From: Acidobacteriota bacterium
GTDB lineage: Bacteria > Acidobacteriota > Terriglobia > Terriglobales > Acidobacteriaceae
NCBI GenBank assembly: GCA_013289685.1
Contig: JABCZL010000030.1
Span: 1-32,370 of the forward strand
Direction: 5' to 3'
DNA: 32,370 nucleotides
The notes beneath the pieces were generated by a model, which was given only the letters and a program-made list of their open reading frames with translations, did not search any database and was not told the DNA's origin. A program made the translations under genes and the position numbers. Every line of letters starts with the position of its first letter. Position 1 is the stretch's first letter. Shown piece after piece: positions 9,033 through 17,784 of the stretch.

Positions 9033-9047
9033 GACCGGCCTTCTCAT
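9033..9047 (-). repeat. IS inverted repeat, right copy
   Basis: The complement of the left copy at 7553-7567, lying 71 bases upstream of the transposase start. Any IS promoter is likely to be near here. Confidence 0.75.
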
Positions 9048-9149
9048 CCCATCTGGTTTCAACAGCGATCGAGGTCGTCACTGCCCAAAATCATGTGACA
9101 TCTCCTGGCCGGCTCCAAAGGCCGACAAACCCAGTCACAGCTCAGGCAA

Positions 9150-12100
9150 TCAGAATGTAATCCGAAGTGCAAACTGGAGAACCCGAGGCATGTGAGCTCC
9201 GGTCGGGTAAAGGAAGTTCTGTGTGCCTACGTAGCTGTTCACGCCGTTCCACTGAGTGTGGTTGAAAACATTGAAGGCTTCCGCGCGGAACTGGAGCTGG
9301 ACTTTGTCTGTTGGTTTGAAGACCTTGTACACCGACGTATCGAAGTTGGTGCGACGGGGCAGGTTCAGACTGTTCCGGCCTGAGTCGCCGAAGGTCAAGC
9401 CTTGCGGCTGCTGATAAGCGACACAGTTGAGAAGTGGGTGGCCTTTGGTGGCTGGTATGGTACAGCTCGGGTCCGGAGTTGCGTGAGGGTCACCAATGCG
9501 GTCGGCGTACGAGCCATTATAGGTAATCCCGTCCGCGACCCCGGCGTTATCGCCGTAGATGCCGTCCACCACGGAAAAAGGATCGCCGCTCTGGTGTGTC
9601 ATGATGCCGGCAAACTCCCATCCACCGAGGAAAGTGTGGGTGAGTCCTTTGCCGGCGAAGTAGGGCTCTTCGTAAACCCAGGCCACGGTCAGAATATGGC
9701 GTTGATCGAAATTAGAGCTGGAGTAGTTGCTGTGGATGTCATAGGAATTTACGAAGTTCCCATCCAAATTGTCAGACGAATCATCCAGCGAGTGACTGTA
9801 GGTGTAGGCTACGTCGAGGGTAAGTGGACCGTCGGTCTTGCGCAGTGAAAATTGCAGGGCGTTATAGTTCGAGTTAGCTTCGGGCTCCACGCGTTGCAGT
9901 GAGTCCAGGCTGTAAAACGGCCGAAACGGATTCGGATCGTTTCCGCAGGCGATGTCGAGGTTGATGGCAGGCTGCCCTGTAATCCTATGTCCATTCACTC
10001 TGAATGTGGGCGTGAGGACCCCGCCGCCCTGCGAGTTGCAAATATCCGAAGTAATCGGTTGTCCAGGCTGAAATGGGTTTTCAGAGGCTGGTATCTCATG
10101 CAAAGAATCTTCTTCGTGGGTCAAAGTAAGATGCGTTCCCTTGGCGCCGACATATGCCAGCGTGGCCACAGTGTTCTTGATGAGATCGCGCTGCAAGTCC
10201 AAATGCCACTGCTGAACATAAGGCCATTGCTCCGTGTCCGGAATTGTGACGGTCGATAGTGGGAACAGCAATCCTTGCCCACCCACGTTGTTGTAGCCCA
10301 CGATGTTGTATTGGGTCGGTTCCTGGACGAGCGGAGGCGAGGCCTCGAGACTCTCCGCGTTGGCCTCCTGCCCATTGGTGTGCTCGAAGAAAATTCCGTA
10401 GCCGCCGCGGACAGCCATCCTGCCGCTACCCAGCGGATCCCACGAAAATCCCACACGCGGCGCCGGATTAAACAGATGTCCATTTAAACATCCCCGCGGC
10501 ACCACTCCCACACCGCACTGCACCATGCCGTCAAACGCGGTTGTCGAAGGGGTGAGAATGAGCGCTCCCTCTTGCCCGGTTACATTGCCCGTCACGTCAA
10601 TCTTGGGGGCCAGGGCACGGTTATAAGATAGTGGATCCCAATTAAATACCTGATGGTTCTTCTCCCAGAAGGTGCCGAACAAACTGATGCGCAGGCCCAG
10701 ATTCAAGGTTAGATTCTTGCTGATGTGGTAGTCGTCCTGAAAATAGGGCTCAAACATCTTGTAGTTGGTGTGATATTTCGGCTGAGCATTCGCCTGCTGG
10801 AAGTTCGCAATGTTACCCATCAGCAGGTCGGCAAAGGCATTGCCAGTCGAGACTGGCACGGTACTGTCGAACGTCAGATCGCCGCCCTGGTCGGAGAACG
10901 AGTATTCGTTCTTTTGCGCGTTGACGAAGTAGCCGCCGAATTCCAGTTTGTGCTTGCCCAGACTCTTGGTGACATTATCGCGATAGGTGAAGGTCGGGTT
11001 CGAATTCGACCAGGGAAGCGAATAGGGGCCTTCGCAGAATCCGCCCCCGTAGTCCCCTGATGTACTCAGGCAGATGTCTGGCAGCTTGCCGTTATTATTG
11101 GGAAATAACCCAGGCATCGTGAAATTACTGCCTCGCGTCCAAACCCCTGGGTTATTGGGGGTTATCGTTAGGTGATCCGTGGTATAGCTTGCGGCAAATT
11201 CGTTAAGCAAGGTCGGCGAAATCGTGCCCACAATCCTCGCAACCATCTCCACACCTGGACCGACGAAATGCGATCGGATTGTGGGGAAGTTGGTGCTTTC
11301 GAAGCTTTCGGTGCCACTGCTAAAGTTCCAGGAATCGTGAATCACGCGGAACGTCGCCCGTAATCTCGGATTGAAATCGTGATCGATCCGGACCAGGTTT
11401 TCGAGCCACTGCATCGGTTGACCGACCGCCTCGGCGAACGTGGCCTGTCCGCTATTGACGGTGTTGGGTTCGGGAATCATAGGCAGCAGGATCTGCGCAT
11501 TGGGATCAATGAAAGGAATTGTGTTGTTGGGAAACGGGTTCCCGGTATTCGGATCTACGGGGCAGTCGGTTGGATTGGGAGTAATTGGGGCACACTGGTC
11601 ACTGAAGTCTCCCTGGCGGTTCGCCATCGACGGAACGTAGTTGAAGAAGTTGTACGGAGTTACTTCGCGGCGCCAGTTCTGCAACCAGAAAAAGAAGGTA
11701 TGGTTCTTCCAGATCGGGCCTCCCACGCTGTAGCCGAAATCGTGTTTGTGGTAACCGGCGACGGGCGTCCCTGGCTGGTCGAAATAGTTATGGGCGTTGA
11801 ACGCCTCGTTCCGCAAGAACTCCCACACTGAGCCGTGGAATGCGTTCGTACCCGATTTGGTTTCCACCTCGACCGTGCCCGAACCGTTACGGCCGTATTG
11901 CGCTCCGTAGTTTGAAGTCAACACCTTGACTTCACCGATGGCCTCGACGCTGGGATAGACGTTCAGCGAAAAGTTGCTGCCGTTATCCATCATGTCGCCG
12001 CCATCCACTTCCCAGTTGTTGTATTCTGTGCGGCCGCCGTTCACACTGTAGTTGACATTGGCCGCGGCACCCACCTCGCCTTCATCTTGCCCCGTCTGAT

Positions 12101-12596
12101 TGCTCACGCCGGGCACGAGGGATATCAACTGGGTAAAGTTGCGACCATTCAATTGCAATTGGAGAACCTCCTTGCCGGTAATCGTGCCGCCCAATTCGTT
12201 GGACTCCGTATTCACCTGGGCCAGGCCTTCTCCTTTCACGGTGACTTCCTCATGAGTGTCGCCAACTTGCATGGTAATGTCGATGCGGGCATTCTGGGCC
12301 ACGCGAAGGGTTACGCCTTCAGCCTGATATTTACGGAATCCAGGGGCAGATACGGTGATGTTGTAGCGTCCTGGCGGTAACGCGGCGGCTACATACTCAC
12401 CGGCGGAGTTACTGTGGACTTCACGAACGTCGTCCGTAGCAGTGTTGCGAATGATGACATCGGCTTGGGGAAGTAGGGCCCCCGTTTTGTCACGAATCGT
12501 ACCCGTGAGGGTGGCCGCGTCCTGAGCCAGCGCTACGCACGGGACCAGCAAGAGTCCCAACAGAAACCAGCAAAGCCCCAAAACCTTTTTCCCCAT
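9150..12596 (-). CDS. Oar-like TonB-dependent outer-membrane receptor
   Basis: The start at 12596 follows AAGGAGAAC and opens a signal peptide ('LGLCWFLLGLLLVPCVALAQ'), giving 1148 residues. A carboxypeptidase-regulatory-like (Ig-fold) domain comes first ('LTGTIRDKTGALLPQADVII', about residues 27-110), then the plug with 'LQLNGRNFTQLISLVPGV' and 'YSVNGGRTEYNNWEVDGGD', then 'VKVLTSNYGAQYGRNGSGT' and a long Tyr/Asn/Gly-rich beta-barrel ending in 'LQFALRITF' with the C-terminal Phe of outer-membrane proteins. This layout (large, no TonB box visible) is the expanded acidobacterial family; substrates are mostly unknown and may include glycans or peptides. Its upstream region holds a kinase remnant. 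Confidence 0.92.
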   Translation of the reverse strand: MGKKVLGLCWFLLGLLLVPCVALAQDAATLTGTIRDKTGALLPQADVIIRNTATDDVREVHSNSAGEYVAAALPPGRYNITVSAPGFRKYQAEGVTLRVAQNARIDITMQVGDTHEEVTVKGEGLAQVNTESNELGGTITGKEVLQLQLNGRNFTQLISLVPGVSNQTGQDEGEVGAAANVNYSVNGGRTEYNNWEVDGGDMMDNGSNFSLNVYPSVEAIGEVKVLTSNYGAQYGRNGSGTVEVETKSGTNAFHGSVWEFLRNEAFNAHNYFDQPGTPVAGYHKHDFGYSVGGPIWKNHTFFFWLQNWRREVTPYNFFNYVPSMANRQGDFSDQCAPITPNPTDCPVDPNTGNPFPNNTIPFIDPNAQILLPMIPEPNTVNSGQATFAEAVGQPMQWLENLVRIDHDFNPRLRATFRVIHDSWNFSSGTESFESTNFPTIRSHFVGPGVEMVARIVGTISPTLLNEFAASYTTDHLTITPNNPGVWTRGSNFTMPGLFPNNNGKLPDICLSTSGDYGGGFCEGPYSLPWSNSNPTFTYRDNVTKSLGKHKLEFGGYFVNAQKNEYSFSDQGGDLTFDSTVPVSTGNAFADLLMGNIANFQQANAQPKYHTNYKMFEPYFQDDYHISKNLTLNLGLRISLFGTFWEKNHQVFNWDPLSYNRALAPKIDVTGNVTGQEGALILTPSTTAFDGMVQCGVGVVPRGCLNGHLFNPAPRVGFSWDPLGSGRMAVRGGYGIFFEHTNGQEANAESLEASPPLVQEPTQYNIVGYNNVGGQGLLFPLSTVTIPDTEQWPYVQQWHLDLQRDLIKNTVATLAYVGAKGTHLTLTHEEDSLHEIPASENPFQPGQPITSDICNSQGGGVLTPTFRVNGHRITGQPAINLDIACGNDPNPFRPFYSLDSLQRVEPEANSNYNALQFSLRKTDGPLTLDVAYTYSHSLDDSSDNLDGNFVNSYDIHSNYSSSNFDQRHILTVAWVYEEPYFAGKGLTHTFLGGWEFAGIMTHQSGDPFSVVDGIYGDNAGVADGITYNGSYADRIGDPHATPDPSCTIPATKGHPLLNCVAYQQPQGLTFGDSGRNSLNLPRRTNFDTSVYKVFKPTDKVQLQFRAEAFNVFNHTQWNGVNSYVGTQNFLYPTGAHMPRVLQFALRITF

Positions 12597-12655
12597 GTTC
12601 TCCTTCGTTGCTCTCGAAGCAAGGCTTTGCAACTCCGAGTGCCTGCGCTGCCCTG

Positions 12656-12819
12656 CGGATCGGCTGAGAGCCTACGGATCCTTGGCCACTTCATCGAGCA
12701 GGAATTTGAGGGCGACAAAGCGGCCGAGTTTAACAGTCCTCGGCTTTGTAGACGACGCCCACCCCACCACCGCCGAGCTTCTCGAAGGTGCGCTAGCGCG
12801 AAATGGTCTGGCCGATCAC
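12656..12819 (-). pseudogene. remnant of a Ser/Thr protein kinase N-terminus
   Basis: On the minus strand from GTG 12819 the sequence reads 'VIGQTISR', a stop, then 'RTFEKLGGGGVGVVYKAED', which is the glycine-rich loop of a Hanks-type kinase. Then comes a frame change and 'LGRFVALKFL' (with the ATP-binding Lys region), 'DEVAKDP', another stop and 'ALS'. In intact acidobacterial kinases this segment reads much like 'ISHYRIvEKLGGGGMGVVYK'. The rest of the kinase is absent: within about 60 bases the receptor's ribosome site and start appear. So only the first 55 or so codons survive. Confidence 0.7.
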
Positions 12820-12895
12820 TGGAGCAGAATCCTACGTCTGTGAAACAGGCAAGTCAACGAAAGCGATGGCGTTGGCGATAGATTAAAGGATGGTT

Positions 12896-12940
12896 GTTGA
12901 TAAATCCCCATTGCACTCAAAACCCCTCAATGAGCGCTAT
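12896..12940 (+). repeat. dispersed box repeat with hairpin, copy E
   Basis: The box (12896-12919) ends in CACTCA and is followed by AAACCCCTCAA and TGAGCG, giving a near-perfect hairpin. The segment 12918-12940 is the inverted counterpart of the hairpin in copy C. Read on the minus strand it lies about 77 bases upstream of the kinase remnant. Confidence 0.6.
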
Positions 12941-12982
12941 CGCCCTGGTTACAATAGTGAGGGTCCAGCAAGGAGGAATGCC

Positions 12983-13999
12983 ATGGCCCACTCAGCCCTT
13001 CCCTTCGTTGAATGCGACCAAGTCCACGCTGGCTTGGCTGTGAACGATATAGCCACTGCAGTCGAGTTCTACACGAAGAAGTTAGGTTTCGTGGCAGCCT
13101 TTACATGGGGCGATCCGCCGACATTTGCGGGCGTTAAGCTCGACAACGCGCAGATATTCCTGCGAAAAGGTACGCCCGACCCGAAGGGCTGCTTTGTCTC
13201 GTTCACGGTTGGAGATGCAGACGCATTGTACGAATTTCACCGCTCCAAGGGCGTCGAAGTTGTGGAACTGATTGACGACAGGCCGTATGGAATCCGTGAC
13301 TACGGGGTGCGCGACCTGCATGGGTACCATCTATCGTTCGGGCATACCTTGCTCAACTCTGGCCCACCCATCAAAATCGAGCGAGTGGACGTTCCTGTGC
13401 GTCTGGAGAAGCGCCTTGCCGCTCTCCTGTTTGGCCACATTGACGCATGCGATCAACAACAGCAGTCCGGCCCCGCAGAGCAGCGTCAGCAATACCGGGC
13501 GCACCTCGCCCACGATGACTTCCGAGAGTGGAACGACACTCGCCCCTTCGTAGTGGTCGGGCGTCGGATATTGCAATTGCAGCTGCTTCGAGATGGCATT
13601 CATTTCCCTCAGCGCCACCTGCGCGGTGACGCCAGCGTGCAGCCGCCCCACGCCCCAAAAGTTGTAAAAGGTCCTCTGCTGCTCGTGAAAGCTCAGCACA
13701 TTCAGGGGAACCCAGAATTCAGCGTCGCCGGCCCGCGTAAAGTAGAACGTACGTGGCAGGACGCCAATAAGCGTGTAGACCTGAGTGTCGAGGTCCACGG
13801 TCTGCCCAACCAAATCGCGACGTCCCCCGAAACGACGGAGCCATGCGCCATAACTCACGAGCGCGACGTTGGGCCCGCCGATCCGGTCCTCGGCCGGATT
13901 GAAGTCACGCCCGAGTATCGGACTCACGCCGAGGGTCTGAAAGAAGCCGCCGCTCACGCGCTCCGCCGGGACCGGTTCTGCTCCGGACGGAGTGCGTAG
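12983..13999 (+). pseudogene. glyoxalase/bleomycin-resistance (VOC) protein, 3' end replaced
   Basis: ATG 12983 follows a strong AAGGAGG. The first 149 or so residues form a VOC-fold domain: 'VHAGLAVNDIATAVEFYTKK', 'FAGVKLDNAQIFLRKG', 'GDADALYEFHRSKGVEVVE', and 'RDLHGYHLSFGHTLL'. The family then goes on with a C-terminal helical part beginning 'VDVPVRLEKRLAALL'. At about 13430 this homology stops and the frame runs on to 13999 only because it is antisense to the permease on the other strand. That tail (Gln/His/Arg-rich, 'CDQQQQSGPAEQRQQ') is not a natural domain. The VOC fold may still be made, with a nonsense tail of about 190 residues. Confidence 0.75.
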
Positions 14000-14524
14000 A
14001 AGAAAGCCAGTCCCGCTGTAGACATCTAGCGAACGGAAGGATTTGTTCAGCCGCTGCCAGTCAAGAAAATCCGGATACGACAGCGGCCAGCGCGGCGATT
14101 CAGCATTGCTTTCGTTCACCGACATCAACCGCTCGGGACTCGCGTACGGAAGAGGTTGCACCAAAGCCGCATCGACAAAGCCAAAAATGGCCACGCTCAC
14201 GCCCATGCCCAGCGCCAGAATTAGGATCGCCATCAACGCAAATCCTGGATTTCTCGCCCATTGCCGCAACCCAAAGCGCATGTCCTGCATCACCGTCTCC
14301 ACCCGAAACACCACCACTTCATGGCTTTGCTCGCGCAATTTCGTGGAATTACCGAATTGCTGCATCGCCGCGTAATGCGCAGCATCCGGCGTCATCCCGC
14401 CAGCGATCAATTCCTCCTCCACTTGCGCACGATGAAATGCCATTTCCTCGTCCAGTTCGTTAGCAAACCGCTCGCCGCCAAGGAAAATCGAGAGTTTCCT
14501 TACGAACTTAGCGATCGAATTCAT
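13331..14524 (-). pseudogene. ADOP-family ABC transporter permease, truncated
   Basis: An acidobacterial duplicated orphan permease (MacB/FtsX-like). It starts at 14524 directly after the PadR stop. Seen are the N-terminal ADOP helical part ('FANELDEEMAFHRAQVEEEL', 'MQQFGNSTKLREQSHE'), a first membrane helix 'FALMAILILALGMGVSVAIF', the periplasmic MacB-type domain with 'LGVSPILGRDFNPAED', and the second helix ending 'GLLLLIACVNVA'. There the match stops: the intact paralogue at 15141-17771 continues 'NLTVARSAARQKEIAVRSAL', but here the sequence becomes antisense of the glyoxalase tail. Only about 365 of the usual 800-880 residues remain, so the second half (the duplicated permease block) is lost. 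Confidence 0.85.
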
Positions 14525-14863
14525 CTACGCCACCTGCGCATCGCTAAGGACTCGCCCAATCGCTGCAATCATCTGCTCAAACTGGGTCAATTCGACGCCC
14601 AACTGCTTGCGCCCCGCCGATCTGAGCGTATAAAAGCGCGCTCGCCGGTTCGTCTCCGTCATCTTCCACTCCGCCTTCACCCAGCCCTGTAGCAGCAACC
14701 GCTGAAGCGCCGGGTAGAGCGAACCTTCTTCCACAGTCAACACATCGTCGGAGAGGCGCTTGATCGAGAGCGCGATGCCGTATCCGTGCAGCGGTGCGCG
14801 AGTCAGCGTTTTGAGGATCAGCATGTCGAGAGTACCGGGCAGCAGGTCGGGCTTTTTAGCCAT
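14525..14863 (-). CDS. PadR-family transcriptional regulator
   Basis: A 112-residue winged-helix repressor: 'LLPGTLDMLILKTLTRAPLHGYGIALSIK', 'EEGSLYPALQRLLLQGWVKAEW', and 'ARFYTLRSAGRKQL', all diagnostic of PadR. ATG 14863 lies only 8 bases after a -10 element with no ribosome site, so it is probably translated from a leaderless message; an in-frame ATG at 14875 would lie inside the -10. Its stop abuts the start of the truncated permease, the usual PadR-ADOP pairing in which the regulator controls its own operon. Confidence 0.9.
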   Translation of the reverse strand: MAKKPDLLPGTLDMLILKTLTRAPLHGYGIALSIKRLSDDVLTVEEGSLYPALQRLLLQGWVKAEWKMTETNRRARFYTLRSAGRKQLGVELTQFEQMIAAIGRVLSDAQVA

Positions 14864-14900
14864 TTTAAATAGCATAGAGAGACTATGGGTAGATTGTCAA
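14863..14900 (-). promoter_or_regulatory. sigma-70-type promoter of padR, leaderless
   Basis: On the minus strand TTGACA (14895-14900) and TATGCT (14871-14876) are 18 bases apart. The start codon A at 14863 is 8 bases beyond the -10, about where transcription should begin. The 12-mer GGGTAGATTGTC (14887-14898 on plus, overlapping the -35) is found again in the leader of the second padR gene and may be part of an operator. Confidence 0.6.
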
Positions 14901-14928
14901 TGGCTCTTGTTTTCGGGAGGTTTGGGGT

Positions 14929-15017
14929 GGTTGTGGCCAACCTGAGGCTGTCCAGAAACGGGCTTGGGGGACATCAACGGCAATCTCCCACAAGCCGACT
15001 TCGGGACAACGTTGTTG
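14929..15017 (+). repeat. hairpin repeat family, copy 1
   Basis: Three parts are visible. A first hairpin has arms GGTTG (14929-14933) and CAACC (14938-14942). A core GTCCAGAAACGGGCTT follows. A second hairpin uses GGCTTG and CAAGCC (about 14961-14996), then GACTTCGGGACAA and a small palindrome ACAACGTTGT. Related copies are at 18284/19341 (split by the recombinase gene), 25357, 27374 and 31023. Confidence 0.7.
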
Positions 15018-15140
15018 AGAGTCCATCCTGGCATAACTTCGGGTTGCCGTCACTCGCCCACGAACCCGTAAAAATGTGCAACAGCGTCGCTTCAGGTATG
15101 GCTTCTGCCGGATCGCCCTCGTAATCGCCCTCGTATTAGC

Positions 15141-17771
15141 CTATTCCGTTCGCAATGCCTGCAACGGATCGATCCGCGATGCCCTCCACGCCGGAACCAG
15201 GCAGGCCAGCACCGCCACCACCAGCAGGGTCGCAGCCACAGCCGCAAAGATCGCCGGATCGAGCGGCCGGGTTCCGTAGAGCATCGACTGGATTAGGCGT
15301 ACGGCCCCGATGCTGACGGCGAGGCCAAGCGTCAGTCCATAGAGCGCGGGCCGTAGGCCATTGCTCAACATTAAGCGTAAGACCTCCTGACGTTGCGCAC
15401 CGAGAGCCATGCGGATGCCTATCTCTCCCGAGCGCTGCGCCGTGAGGTAAGAAAGGACTCCGTACAGGCCCACGGACGCCAATATCAAGGACAGTACTGC
15501 GAAGCCGAGCACGAGGCTCGCACTCAGGCTGGCGTTGCCCAAGGACCGTTCAATAATTTGCTGGATGGTGAGTACGTCAGAGACCGGCAACTCCGGATCG
15601 AACTCCGCAATTTGTTTCTGGATCGGTATGGAAATCGCGAGCGGATCGGACGCCGTTCTCACCGCAAGAGTCAATCCCATGTAGTTTCCACCGTTCAGCA
15701 CGGGGAAGTACATGGTCGCCCTGGCCGGCTGACCTACCTGATACAGGGTGTCGGCGACAACCCCAACTACCTGGTAATCCCCCTTTTCCTCCGCAGCCAG
15801 ACGCAGATGCTTACCAAGCGGGTCTTCGCCCGGGAAATACTGCTCCGCCAACTGTCGGCTGATGATGATTGTCTTCGGCCGGCCCGCGCGGTCATCGCTG
15901 GTAAAGACGCGCCCACTCAGCAGTGGTATCTGCAATGCGCTGAAGTATCCCGGGTCGACCCAGCGGATGAGAGCATCGGGCAGCGGAGTGCCGGGCGCGG
16001 TCGGTGGATGTTCGGGAATCGTGAACGAATCGTCGCCCCCGGATCCTGCTCCTGGGACCATCGACCCCAACGCCCCGGCGCGGACACCGGGCAAGGCACG
16101 TACCTGCTCCAGCAGGGTTTCGCTGAACGCGTTCATTTTCTCAGGACTGTCGTATTTCTTGGCGGGCAGGCTGTAGCCCATGGTGAGCACGCGGTCGGTC
16201 GTGCAACCCACATCCGTGGTCCGCAGTCGCCAGAAACTCTTGAGCAGAAGGCCGGCGCCTATTAGCAGGACCACCGTCATCGCGATCTCCACCGTAAGCA
16301 GCGTCTTGCGTAACGCAGTGCGCGTCTGACTGCCAGCCACGCTCCGTGATGAGGCCTGCAGCGCCGCCATGCCTTGTTTGCCGGTCGATGAGATCGCTGC
16401 CAGCAGGCCCGCCAACAGGGCCGCTGAAATGAAGAGCGCACAGGCAAAGGCAACTACCACGCCGTCAGCGTGGACACTCAGGGCGCTGGGGAGATCGGTC
16501 CAGGTGGTAACCAGCCACTTCGTTGCCGCAAGCGATAACAGTACTCCGGTGATGCCGCCCGCGAGCGAGACCAGCAGGCTCTCCACCAACTGTTCCCGGA
16601 TCAGAAGCATCTTCCGTGCCCCCAGTGCACTCCGGACGGCAATCTCTTTCTGTCGCGCCGCCGACCGTGCCACTGTTAGGTTGGCCACGTTAAGACATCC
16701 GATCAGGAGCATGCACATGACGGCGCACAGCAGGATGATCAATGGCTTCTTCACATCCCGTGCGAGATCCTGGATGAGAGTCCGCGATGCCACATCTTCG
16801 GCCACGGGCGCATTCAGGTTCTCCAAATGCAGCCGGTACTGCACCGCTTCCACTTGGCTCAGGGCGTTTGCCAGACTGACGTCCGGCTGCAAGCGGGCTA
16901 CCACACGGCTAAAGTGAAAATCATGATGCTGCAGAATTGCCGGTGGCAACCCCGACAAATACGGAACCCATACCTGAACCTTCGCGTCGGGAAAGGTGAA
17001 CCACTCCGGGAGCACACCGATGACCGTGTAGGGCTTCCCGTCGAGATGGATTTGCCTGCCGACGATCGATGCAGTGCCCCCGAACCGCCGCACGAAGAGA
17101 CTCCATGTAAGCAGGACGGCATTTCCGTCGAGACGATCTTCGTTCTCGGTGAACGTGCGTCCGACGGCCGCATTCACCCCCAGGAGAGGGAACAGGTTTG
17201 AGGTCCCGCCCCGGGCGCTCACCAGTTCCGGCAACTCTCCGCGCTCCCCGGTCAGGGTGAATTGCCAATAGCGCACTGCGGCCATGTCTTCAAAGCCGTG
17301 GGTCTGGCCGCGCCAGTCGTAGTAGTCGGCCGGAGCCACGGGGTTGTAGTTGAACTGCTGCGCATTCATGCCAGGGTCGCGAAAATGTTCATAAATCATC
17401 ACCAGTCCGTTCGGATCACGAAACGGAAGCGGTCTAAGAAGGACCGAACGCACCACGGTGAATAACGATGTGGTGGCCCCGATGCACAACGCCATAACGA
17501 GAACGGCGATGATGGAAAACCCCGGCGACCGGGACAGGGTGCGAACGCTGATCCTCAGATCGCGTAGAAGACTCTGCAGCCCGTTCCAACCCCAGACAGC
17601 GCGAGTTTGCTCGCTAATCAGCGTGGGATTGCCGAAGGAGCGCAGGGCGGCATAGCGGGCCTCTTCTGGTGGCACGCCGTGTTCCCGCTGCTCTTCTTCT
17701 TCCAGTTCAAGGTCCGACTGGAGCTCCCGCTCCACGTCGGCATCCCGTTTCCTGATCTGCCACCAGGTCAT
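15141..17771 (-). CDS. ADOP-family ABC transporter permease
   Basis: An intact 876-residue member of the acidobacterial duplicated orphan permeases, inner-membrane proteins related to MacB and FtsX but encoded without their own ATPase. Order: N-terminal ADOP part ('DVERELQSDLELEEEEQREHG', 'LRSFGNPTLISEQTR'), membrane helix near 92-112, periplasmic MacB-type domain ('LLGVNAAVGRTFTENEDRLD'), an FtsX block with three helices from about 335 to 470 ('MCMLLIGCLNVANLTVARSA'), a second periplasmic domain ('GYFSALQIPLLSGRVFTSDD'), and a second FtsX block ending 'RASRIDPLQALRTE'. The start follows AGAGGAGAGC. It is the second gene of an operon, 13 bases after padR. Substrate unknown; an efflux or envelope role is typical guesswork. 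Confidence 0.92.
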   Translation of the reverse strand: MTWWQIRKRDADVERELQSDLELEEEEQREHGVPPEEARYAALRSFGNPTLISEQTRAVWGWNGLQSLLRDLRISVRTLSRSPGFSIIAVLVMALCIGATTSLFTVVRSVLLRPLPFRDPNGLVMIYEHFRDPGMNAQQFNYNPVAPADYYDWRGQTHGFEDMAAVRYWQFTLTGERGELPELVSARGGTSNLFPLLGVNAAVGRTFTENEDRLDGNAVLLTWSLFVRRFGGTASIVGRQIHLDGKPYTVIGVLPEWFTFPDAKVQVWVPYLSGLPPAILQHHDFHFSRVVARLQPDVSLANALSQVEAVQYRLHLENLNAPVAEDVASRTLIQDLARDVKKPLIILLCAVMCMLLIGCLNVANLTVARSAARQKEIAVRSALGARKMLLIREQLVESLLVSLAGGITGVLLSLAATKWLVTTWTDLPSALSVHADGVVVAFACALFISAALLAGLLAAISSTGKQGMAALQASSRSVAGSQTRTALRKTLLTVEIAMTVVLLIGAGLLLKSFWRLRTTDVGCTTDRVLTMGYSLPAKKYDSPEKMNAFSETLLEQVRALPGVRAGALGSMVPGAGSGGDDSFTIPEHPPTAPGTPLPDALIRWVDPGYFSALQIPLLSGRVFTSDDRAGRPKTIIISRQLAEQYFPGEDPLGKHLRLAAEEKGDYQVVGVVADTLYQVGQPARATMYFPVLNGGNYMGLTLAVRTASDPLAISIPIQKQIAEFDPELPVSDVLTIQQIIERSLGNASLSASLVLGFAVLSLILASVGLYGVLSYLTAQRSGEIGIRMALGAQRQEVLRLMLSNGLRPALYGLTLGLAVSIGAVRLIQSMLYGTRPLDPAIFAAVAATLLVVAVLACLVPAWRASRIDPLQALRTE

Positions 17772-17784
17772 CTCAGCTCTCCTC

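Larger units (their letters stand above)
7553..9047 (-). mobile_element. IS110-family element, IS1111-like
   Basis: A transposase gene of the IS110 family is flanked by a perfect 15-bp inverted repeat: ATGAGAAGGCCGGTC at 7553-7567 and its complement at 9033-9047. The span is 1495 bp. Subterminal inverted repeats of this kind are a mark of the IS1111 group; IS110-group elements lack them. The true ends probably lie a few bases outside the repeats and no target duplication is expected for this family. On the transposase strand the 5' non-coding end is short (about 86 bp) and the 3' end long (about 290 bp), again as in IS1111. Confidence 0.75.

Noticed and set aside
8468..9195. Plus-strand frames across the IS
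   Set aside because: They are shadows of the transposase and run through the inverted repeat.
9192..12380. Several plus-strand open frames of 60-150 codons
   Set aside because: They are antisense to the intact TonB receptor gene and lack ribosome sites.
12890..13999. A single 369-residue protein
   Set aside because: Only the part from 12983 to about 13430 has family homology; the upstream part lacks a start signal and the downstream part is antisense to the permease.
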